From: CAZPMO01 sp964587515
Lineage (GTDB): Bacteria > Pseudomonadota > Alphaproteobacteria > MPNO01
Assembly: GCA_964587515.1 (NCBI GenBank)
Contig: CAZPMO010000230.1
Coordinates: 1 to 6,503 of the forward strand
Length of the DNA stretch: 6,503 nt
Reading direction: 5' to 3'
A program made the position numbers and the translations under genes. Each line of letters opens with the position of its first letter. The stretch's first letter is position 1. The notes under the pieces are model-generated. The model ran no database searches and was not told where the DNA came from. It saw only the letters and a list, made by a program, of their open reading frames with translations. This document shows positions 1 to 4,994 of this stretch, piece after piece.

Positions 1-160
1 TCCCCCAAAACTACAACCGCCGAAACCGACGGATTCAAACGCAACACCCTTGATGATGACACATCCAACCGTTGGGATCAGCCCAAGAGTGGCATCACGC
101 CGAATCAGAGATTTGTGAACTAGTTCGGTTGGAGCCGGAAGGAAATGCCCGAATCGCGCT
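1..160. other. Non-coding stretch downstream of ftsB
   Basis: I see no convincing coding region here on either strand. It follows the stop codon of the minus-strand ftsB-like gene. In many alphaproteobacteria pdhA comes next on that strand, so this could be the ftsB-pdhA intergenic region, but pdhA itself is not in the window. It contains a perfect 10-bp palindrome (GAACTAGTTC, 117-126) and a short imperfect inverted repeat around 63-78, neither followed by a T-run. No terminator or promoter can be called with confidence. Confidence 0.5.
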
Positions 161-490
161 TTAAGGTCGCGCGTTGACGGTCGAATACAGAATCACGAAT
201 TCATTGGCGCGGCCCAGCCCCGCCATGATGCGCGCGCGTTCTTCCAATAAATCAGGATCGAGATTGTCGGTCTTGAGAATTCGGGTACGGGCTTCCAGTC
301 GGGCGCGTTCCACCGCCGTGCTTGCCAGCATGGTCTCGGCCTGGGCGACCTCCTGGCGCAGGCGCATCCAGGCGAGAATGCCGCGATCGCCCTGGAACGC
401 GTGCAGGACAAAATAGCCGAACAGCAGCGCGGCGAGCGTCGGGCTCAGCACATGACGTCCGCGGCGGCGGATCTCACGAATTAACGACAT
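161..490 (-). CDS. ftsB: FtsB/DivIC-like septum formation initiator protein
   Basis: A 109-residue bitopic membrane protein of the FtsB/DivIC family. These proteins join the FtsL-FtsB-FtsQ complex of the divisome and help activate septal peptidoglycan synthesis. The sequence shows a short basic N-terminal tail (RRRGR, about residues 8-12), one hydrophobic segment (about 16-33), then a charged, Gln/Glu/Ala/Leu-rich stretch likely to form a coiled coil (about 38-72). The family's C-terminal block follows: LDPDLLEERAR (77-87), then ANEFVI (95-100). Length and architecture are normal for the family. The start is ATG at 490, with no clear Shine-Dalgarno sequence. The gene lies 81 bp downstream of eno on the same strand, the usual alphaproteobacterial pairing. 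A perfect 7-bp inverted repeat lies just upstream of the start. The family is clear; the choice between the names ftsB and divIC is a convention. Confidence 0.85.
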   Translation of the reverse strand: MSLIREIRRRGRHVLSPTLAALLFGYFVLHAFQGDRGILAWMRLRQEVAQAETMLASTAVERARLEARTRILKTDNLDPDLLEERARIMAGLGRANEFVILYSTVNARP

Positions 491-499
491 GGCGGCAAA

Positions 500-516
500 G
501 AATCACAGCGTGATTC
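500..516. repeat. Perfect 7-bp inverted repeat in the ftsB leader
   Basis: GAATCAC, a 3-nt spacer (AGC), then GTGATTC. It ends 9 nt before the ftsB start codon on the minus strand. As RNA it would form a short hairpin over the region where a ribosome binding site is expected; as DNA it could be an operator. Both ends are GANTC, the methylation sequence of the alphaproteobacterial cell-cycle methyltransferase CcrM, and a third GANTC (GAGTC) lies at 542-546. The repeat is seen directly; any function is inference. Confidence 0.45.
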
Positions 517-571
517 GATACGCAACCAAAAAATGGAAAAAGAGTCAATAAAGTCGGGGCTTTAAGCTGAA

Positions 572-1852
572 TTACGAAGCTTTTATGGTAGCCCGACCCT
601 CATAACGCGCTGCCGGGCCAAGCTCTTCCTCGATACGGATCAGCTGATTGTACTTGGCCAGCCGGTCGGACCGCGCCAGCGAGCCGGTCTTGATCTGGCC
701 GCAATTGGTCGCCACCGCGAGGTCGGCGATCGTCGAATCCTCGGTCTCGCCGGAGCGGTGCGACATCACGGCGGTATAGCCGGCCTTGTGCGCCATTTCC
801 ACGGCGGCAAGAGTTTCGGTCAGCGTGCCGATCTGATTGACCTTGATGAGAATGGAATTTCCGACGCCATCGGCAATCCCGCGCGCGAGGCGCTTCGGGT
901 TGGTCACGAATAGATCGTCGCCCACGAGTTGCACCTTGTCGCCAATCGCCGACGTCAGGGCCGCCCAGCCGTCCCAATCGTCCTCGGCGAGGCCATCCTC
1001 GATCGAGACGATGGGATAGCGGCTCACCAGATCGGCATAGAGATTGACCATGCCGCCGGCATCGAGGGTCTTGCCCTCACCTTCCATCACGTATTTACCG
1101 TCCTTGTAGAATTCGGTCGCGGCCGAATCGAGCGCCAGCACCACATCCTCGCCGGGCGTCCACCCCGCCTTTTCGATCGCCTTCATGATGAAATCGAGCG
1201 CATCCGTGGTTCCGCCGATATTCGGCGCGAAGCCGCCTTCGTCGCCGACATTGGTGTTGTGCCCGGCGTCGGCGAGCTGGCCGCGAAGCGCATGGAAGAC
1301 CTCGGAACCGCAGCGCACCGCTTCGGCCACCGTATCGACCGCCACCGGCATGACCATGAATTCCTGGAAGTCGATGGGATTGTCGGCGTGCTCGCCGCCA
1401 TTGACGATGTTCATCATGGGCGTCGGCATCAGCCGCGCCGACGCGCCGCCGACATAGCGATAAAGAGGCAGCCCGGATTCTTCGGCCGCCGCCTTGGCCA
1501 GCGCGAGGCTGACCCCGAGGATCGCGTTGGCGCCGAGCCGCGCCTTGTTCTCGGTGCCGTCAAGCTCGATCATCAACTGGTCGAGGGCGTTCTGTTCCTC
1601 CGCGTCCATGCCCGACAGCGTGTCGAAAATCTCACCGTTGACCGCTTCGACCGCCTTCAGCACCCCCTTGCCGCCGTACCGGTCGGGGTTTCCGTCGCGC
1701 AGTTCGACCGCTTCATGGGCGCCGGTCGACGCGCCCGACGGCACCGCCGCCCGGCCCATCGCTCCGGTTTCAAGTTCGACTTCGACCTCGACGGTGGGAT
1801 TGCCGCGTGAATCGAGAATCTCGCGCGCGTGAATATCGACAATGGCGGTCAT
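572..1852 (-). CDS. eno: Enolase (phosphopyruvate hydratase)
   Basis: Catalyses reversible dehydration of 2-phosphoglycerate to phosphoenolpyruvate in glycolysis and gluconeogenesis, in the cytosol; also a degradosome partner in some bacteria. The 426 residues match the usual bacterial length. The N-terminal block IVDIHAREILDSRGNPT (4-20) and the flexible loop PSGASTG (38-44) are present. So are GGEHADN with His155, GDEGGFAP with the general acid Glu205, Mg2+ ligands Asp242, Glu285 and Asp312, and catalytic Lys337 within the signature ILIKVNQIGTLTET (334-347). SHRSGETED (364-372) and Lys388 complete the active site. The ATG at 1852 is chosen because the conserved N-terminus begins right after it, preceded by a modest GCGGGA purine stretch. 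An in-frame ATG 43 codons upstream would add a non-conserved tail and run into the divergent regulator. ftsB follows on the same strand. No anomalies. Confidence 0.98.
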   Translation of the reverse strand: MTAIVDIHAREILDSRGNPTVEVEVELETGAMGRAAVPSGASTGAHEAVELRDGNPDRYGGKGVLKAVEAVNGEIFDTLSGMDAEEQNALDQLMIELDGTENKARLGANAILGVSLALAKAAAEESGLPLYRYVGGASARLMPTPMMNIVNGGEHADNPIDFQEFMVMPVAVDTVAEAVRCGSEVFHALRGQLADAGHNTNVGDEGGFAPNIGGTTDALDFIMKAIEKAGWTPGEDVVLALDSAATEFYKDGKYVMEGEGKTLDAGGMVNLYADLVSRYPIVSIEDGLAEDDWDGWAALTSAIGDKVQLVGDDLFVTNPKRLARGIADGVGNSILIKVNQIGTLTETLAAVEMAHKAGYTAVMSHRSGETEDSTIADLAVATNCGQIKTGSLARSDRLAKYNQLIRIEEELGPAARYEGRATIKAS

Positions 1853-1884
1853 GGGGTTTTCCCGCTGAAACAATAATGCGCGAC

Positions 1885-1913
1885 CTGATAACGCCTCGCC
1901 GTCCCGCTGGCAA
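1885..1913 (-). promoter_or_regulatory. Predicted promoter of eno
   Basis: On the minus strand TTGCCA (complement of 1908-1913) is followed after exactly 17 nt by TATCAG (complement of 1885-1890), resembling sigma-70-type -35 and -10 boxes. A start near 1878 would leave a leader of about 26 nt before the eno ATG. The -35 box overlaps the inverted repeat at 1903-1920. This is a visual match only, and alphaproteobacterial promoters often diverge from consensus. Confidence 0.4.
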
Positions 1914-1920
1914 GAGCGGG
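1903..1920. repeat. GC-rich inverted repeat in the divergent promoter region
   Basis: CCCGCT, a 6-nt spacer, then AGCGGG: a perfect 6-bp inverted repeat. It overlaps the predicted eno -35 box and lies immediately upstream of the predicted regulator -35 box. An extra copy of TCCCGCTG occurs at 1860-1867, near the eno start. It could be an operator or a small hairpin. The following CTTTA is too short a T-tract for a confident terminator. Confidence 0.35.
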
Positions 1921-1921
1921 C

Positions 1922-1950
1922 TTTACATGGAGTTGGCGAGCAGCTATATA
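1922..1950 (+). promoter_or_regulatory. Predicted promoter of the Rrf2-oxidoreductase operon
   Basis: TTTACA (1922-1927) and TATATA (1945-1950) are separated by exactly 17 nt, a good sigma-70-like arrangement. TATAAA at 1947-1952 is an alternative -10 with 19-nt spacing. The first choice puts the transcription start at about 1957, the first base of the GACTAATATAGTC palindrome. A GGAG ribosome binding site (1970-1973) then lies 6 nt before the regulator ATG. The boxes are seen in the sequence; the start site is inferred. Confidence 0.5.
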
Positions 1951-1956
1951 AACGCG

Positions 1957-1969
1957 GACTAATATAGTC
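1957..1969. promoter_or_regulatory. IscR type-1-like operator, GACTAATATAGTC
   Basis: A palindrome with 5-bp arms (GACTA/TAGTC) around ATA. It matches all 13 positions of the E. coli IscR type-1 core GACTRWWWYAGTC as I recall it. The outer flanks of that consensus (ATASYY and RRSTAT) match only partly. It lies between the predicted -10 box and the ribosome binding site, over the expected transcription start. A bound protein there would block initiation. The obvious ligand is the Rrf2-family protein encoded directly downstream, which would make this an autoregulatory site. The match is direct; the ligand is inference. Confidence 0.6.
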
Positions 1970-1979
1970 GGAGTTAATC

Positions 1980-2546
1980 ATGAGCCATTTCGGCAGCGGC
2001 GTTGAATACGGGTTGCACTGTCTGCTCTATCTGGTCGATCCGCCGGAGGGGACCCAGCCGAGCAGCTGTGATCTCGCGGAGTTTCAGGGGATATCCCCGT
2101 CCTATGTGGCGAAACTGTTCACCCGGCTCGAAAAGTCCGGACTGGTGGTTTCGGCCGTGGGTATCGGCGGCGGTTATCGCCTGGCGAGACCGGCCGACAC
2201 CGTCTCGGTCCTCGACGTGGTCGACGCCATCGAAGACGGCAAACCGCTGTTCGAATGCCGCGATATCCGGGGGCGCTGCATCCTTTACGGCGACACGCCG
2301 CCGAGCGGGGAAACGGGCGGCGTATGCAGCATCCACGGGGTAATGATGGAAGCGGAGCGCCGCATGCGCGATTCTCTCGCCGAACGCAGCCTGGCCGATA
2401 TCGCCGACGAGGTCAGTGGCAAGCTTCCTGGTAAGATCCTGAAGGAACGCTCGGCGTGGTTCCACCAGCGCCACGCCGGCCGACGACGACGTCCGGTGGA
2501 CAGCGCGACGGATAAAGAAATGCAAGAAGAGGAGCAAGAAAGATGA
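1980..2546 (+). CDS. Rrf2-family (IscR-like) transcriptional regulator, probable Fe-S sensor
   Basis: A 188-residue cytosolic DNA-binding protein of the Rrf2 family (IscR, NsrR, RirA, RsrR), which mostly sense Fe-S status, iron, NO or redox. Residues about 8-70 form the winged helix. The recognition region ISPSYVAKLFTRLEKSGLV aligns well with IscR, and the wing carries GIGGGYRLARP. The sensor part has Cys93, Cys100 and Cys116, with His119 in a CxxH arrangement. This resembles the Cys92/98/104 plus His107 set of IscR, but the last two cysteines are much further apart (15 intervening residues). A tail after about residue 160 is longer than in typical members, with an RRRR patch and a Glu-rich end. 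ATG at 1980 has GGAG 6 nt upstream. The stop overlaps the next gene's start (ATGA), so it is probably the first gene of an operon with both oxidoreductases. Family certain; subtype and signal not determined. I give no gene name because it is not clearly iscR: no isc or suf genes are visible. Confidence 0.92.
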   Translation: MSHFGSGVEYGLHCLLYLVDPPEGTQPSSCDLAEFQGISPSYVAKLFTRLEKSGLVVSAVGIGGGYRLARPADTVSVLDVVDAIEDGKPLFECRDIRGRCILYGDTPPSGETGGVCSIHGVMMEAERRMRDSLAERSLADIADEVSGKLPGKILKERSAWFHQRHAGRRRRPVDSATDKEMQEEEQER

Positions 2547-3721
2547 AAAAAATTCTCGTAATCGGGGGCGGCTTCGCCGGCATGATGGCGGCCCTGAACG
2601 CCGTCGATGAAAACGACCATCATGGCGGCGATATCGCGGTTACGCTGGTCTCGCCAACGCCCTATATCACCATCCGTCCCCGGCTTTATGAGAAGAACGC
2701 GGAATCGCTGCGCGCACCGTTACTGCCCACATTTGACCCGGTGGGCGTGGCGTTTGTCGACGGCGCGGCGCGCGACATAGACACCGAAGCCCGCACGGTC
2801 ACCGTCGAACGAACCAATGGCGGCGCCGAAACGCTCGACTATGACCGGCTGATTCTCGCCACCGGCAGCGAGTTGCGGGACGCGCCGATCCCGGGCGTCG
2901 GCGCGCACGCCTTCAACATCGACACCTATGACGCGGCGGTGAAACTCGACGAACATTTGCGTGTGGTGGCGGCAAGCTCCGACACACCGGGCCATGATAC
3001 TTTCGTGGTCATCGGCGGCGGCATGTCGGGAATCGAGATGGCGGCCGAGATGCGCAACCGGATCGAGGTACATGCCGACGCCGCGACGGCGTCCCGCGCC
3101 CGCGTCGTCCTGATCGAACAGGCCGGCGTCGTGGGGCCGGATCTCGGGGATGACCCGAGGCCCATTATCCAGGAGGCGCTGGCCGCCGCCGATGTCGATA
3201 TCAGGCTGAACACGACGGTCACGGGCGTCACGGAGGACGCGGTGACGCTGTCCGACGGCGAGCGCATCGCGACGGCGACAACGATCGTTACGGTGGGATT
3301 GCGCGCCAGCGCGCTCGGCGAATTCGGCCGCGTGCCGGTGGATGACATGCTGCGGGTAATCGGCGTCGAGGGCGTTTATGCGACCGGCGATATCGCGCGC
3401 GCCATCGCCGATGGCGAGCAGCCGGCGTTGATGTCGTGTCAGCATGGCCGCACCATGGGTAAGTATGCCGGCTACAACGCCGCGCGCGATTTGCTCGGCC
3501 AACCGCCACGGGCCTATCGCCAGACCGATTACTCGACCTGCCTCGATCTCGGCAATTTCGGCGCCGTGCTCACCACCGGCTGGGACCGCAAGGTGGGCCA
3601 TTTCGGCGAGGAAGCGAAGAAGCGCAAGATGTGGATCAACGGCGAGCTGATCTATCCGCCGACCGGCAACCGGGAGGAAATCCTCGCCGGCGGGCGGATC
3701 GACGAGAAGACCGGGCGATGA
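2543..3721 (+). CDS. NDH-2-like FAD/NAD(P)-dependent oxidoreductase, copy 1
   Basis: A 392-residue flavoprotein of the two-dinucleotide-fold (Pyr_redox_2) superfamily, closest in layout to type II NADH dehydrogenases. The FAD-binding Rossmann motif is VIGGGFAG (6-13), with LILATGS at 103-109. The second nucleotide fold is VVIGGGMSGIEMAAEM (155-170); Glu192 at the end of its second strand hints at NADH over NADPH. The C-terminal flavin motif is GVYATGDIA (277-285). The only cysteines are Cys299 (MSCQH) and Cys333 (TCLDLG), both shared with the next gene's product. The NDH-2 quinone-site motif AQxAxQ is replaced by CQHGRT at the equivalent place. No signal peptide or membrane segment is seen, so it is probably cytosolic or peripheral. 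ATG overlaps the regulator's stop, with GGAG 8 nt upstream. Fold and cofactors are confident. The electron acceptor is unknown; NADH:quinone reduction is possible but not shown. Confidence 0.9.
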   Translation: MKKILVIGGGFAGMMAALNAVDENDHHGGDIAVTLVSPTPYITIRPRLYEKNAESLRAPLLPTFDPVGVAFVDGAARDIDTEARTVTVERTNGGAETLDYDRLILATGSELRDAPIPGVGAHAFNIDTYDAAVKLDEHLRVVAASSDTPGHDTFVVIGGGMSGIEMAAEMRNRIEVHADAATASRARVVLIEQAGVVGPDLGDDPRPIIQEALAAADVDIRLNTTVTGVTEDAVTLSDGERIATATTIVTVGLRASALGEFGRVPVDDMLRVIGVEGVYATGDIARAIADGEQPALMSCQHGRTMGKYAGYNAARDLLGQPPRAYRQTDYSTCLDLGNFGAVLTTGWDRKVGHFGEEAKKRKMWINGELIYPPTGNREEILAGGRIDEKTGR

Positions 3722-4977
3722 AATCCCCGGGGGAATCCACCGCGAAATCAATCGTCGTCATCGGCGGCGGTTTCGCGGGCCTGTGGTCGGCGTTGAGCGC
3801 GGCGCGGCGCCTCGATGAACTTGGCGTGGGCCCCGATGAGGTGGCGGTGACGCTGATCAACCGAGATTCCTGGCACGCGATCCGGGTCCGCAATTACGAA
3901 AATGACATTTCCGGCGCGCGCGTGCCCCTGAACGAGGTGCTCGACCCGGCCGGCGTGCGCCTGGTCATCGGCGATGTCGGTTCGCTCGATCCGGCCGGTC
4001 GCGCGGTCACGGTCAAAACGGCGGAGGGTCCGGCGACGCTTTCCTATGACCGGTTGATTCTGGCGGCGGGCAGCGATCTCAGCCGCCCCGACCTGCCGGG
4101 ACTTTCCCAACACGCCTTCAGCATAGACGTCTGGGACGACGCGGCGGCGCTGGACAGGCATCTTCTCGGCTTGCCGGACCAGCCGCAAAGCGCCGCCCGC
4201 GATACCGTGCTGATCATCGGCGGCGGGCTTACCGGTATCGAGCTTGCCTGTGAGATGCCCGAGAAACTGCGCGCGGTGGGCCTCGCCGATGGCCGGGTCA
4301 TCCTCGCCGACCGCAACGCCCATATCGGCGCCGACATGGGTGCCGAAGCGCGGCCCGTGATCGCGGCGGCGCTGGCGAGCCAGGGGGTCGAGACGCGCGC
4401 TGCCATCGAGGTCGCCGCCATCGACGAGACCGGCGCGGCGCTGGCCGACGGCGGGCGCATTGACGCGGCCACCGTGATCTGGACCGCCGGGATGCGCGCC
4501 AGCGCGCTGGCCGCGCTGCTGCCCGTCGCCCATGATGGGCTGGGACGCGTGCCCGTCGATGCGTATATGCGGGTCGATGGCTTCGACGGCGTGTTCGCGG
4601 CCGGTGACATCGCCGCCGCGCCGCTTGAGGGCGGGCATTCCACGGTGATGTCGTGCCAACATGCGCGGCCCATGGGCCGTTTCGCGGGACATAACGCGGT
4701 CGGCGATTTGCTGGGCCATGAGATGCTCGCGATGGAGATCGGCTATTACGTGACCTGCCTCGATCTCGGACCGTGGGGCGCGCTCTATACCGAAGGCTGG
4801 GAACGGCGCGTCGCGGCCAGCGGGCCCGACGTCAAGAAGACCAAGATGACCATCAACCGCGAGCACATCTATCCGCCGCGCAGCGGCGATCGCCGTGAAA
4901 TCCTGGACGCCGCTTCGCCGGAGGTTCAGGTTGCCCCGGCCGGACGTGATGCCGGCCATACCGAAGCAGGCGGATAG
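3718..4977 (+). CDS. NDH-2-like FAD/NAD(P)-dependent oxidoreductase, copy 2
   Basis: A 419-residue paralogue of the preceding product. Motifs in order: FAD site VVIGGGFAG (13-21), LILAAGS (113-119), NAD(P) site LIIGGGLTGIELACEM (165-180) with Asp198 ending the second strand (NADH-like), and flavin motif GVFAAGDIA (291-299). The C-terminal family block is MSCQHARPMGRFAGHNA (311-327), then TCLDLG (346-351) and IYPP (384-387). Cys313 and Cys347 align with Cys299 and Cys333 of copy 1; Cys178 is extra. It has a short N-terminal extension and a longer Ala/Gly-rich C-terminal tail (about 398-419), with no membrane segment. ATG at 3718 overlaps the upstream TGA (ATGA) and the FAD motif follows closely. 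An in-frame ATG at 3631 would give an implausible Arg-rich leader inside the previous gene. No strong ribosome binding site is visible, so translation is probably coupled. The pair could form a heteromer or act on related substrates; this is inference. Confidence 0.9.
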   Translation: MKSPGESTAKSIVVIGGGFAGLWSALSAARRLDELGVGPDEVAVTLINRDSWHAIRVRNYENDISGARVPLNEVLDPAGVRLVIGDVGSLDPAGRAVTVKTAEGPATLSYDRLILAAGSDLSRPDLPGLSQHAFSIDVWDDAAALDRHLLGLPDQPQSAARDTVLIIGGGLTGIELACEMPEKLRAVGLADGRVILADRNAHIGADMGAEARPVIAAALASQGVETRAAIEVAAIDETGAALADGGRIDAATVIWTAGMRASALAALLPVAHDGLGRVPVDAYMRVDGFDGVFAAGDIAAAPLEGGHSTVMSCQHARPMGRFAGHNAVGDLLGHEMLAMEIGYYVTCLDLGPWGALYTEGWERRVAASGPDVKKTKMTINREHIYPPRSGDRREILDAASPEVQVAPAGRDAGHTEAGG

Positions 4978-4994
4978 TGCTCTAACTTTCGCCT
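4968..4994. terminator. Possible bidirectional terminator hairpin
   Basis: AGGCGGA (4968-4974) pairs with TTCGCCT (4988-4994) over 7 bp including one G-U, with a 13-nt loop holding both converging stop codons. The plus-strand copy is followed only by TTCACC and the minus-strand copy has no U-tract, so it is at best a weak intrinsic terminator. Its position in the 4-bp gap between converging genes is the main support. Confidence 0.25.

Noticed and set aside
117..126. GAACTAGTTC, a perfect 10-bp palindrome
   Set aside because: It is short, with no associated promoter or known operator consensus that I recognise; it may be chance.
549..564. A terminator for eno: TAAAG/CTTTA stem followed by T-runs on the minus strand
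   Set aside because: The stem is only 5 bp and AT-rich and the T-run begins 7 nt after it, so it does not look like a working intrinsic terminator.
929..1810. A long open frame (293 codons) on the plus strand opposite eno
   Set aside because: It lies wholly antisense to a clear enolase gene, has no recognisable motif and is rich in His, Arg and Asp, as expected for a shadow frame in GC-rich DNA.
1853..1981. An N-terminal extension of enolase to an upstream in-frame ATG
   Set aside because: The 43 extra residues are not enolase-like and would cover the divergent promoter region and the regulator's start.
1974..2537. A 187-codon minus-strand open frame opposite the Rrf2 gene
   Set aside because: The plus-strand frame has a clear Rrf2 domain and ribosome binding site; the antisense frame has neither a motif nor a start signal.
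1980..2546. Naming the regulator NsrR, RirA or IscR
   Set aside because: The cysteine spacing fits none exactly, the operator resembles the IscR type-1 core, and there are no isc, suf or NO-detoxification genes nearby to decide.
3748..4959. A 403-codon minus-strand open frame opposite the second oxidoreductase, and a similar 343-codon one at 2720-3751
   Set aside because: Both mirror well-supported flavoprotein genes, show no family motifs and have shadow-like composition.
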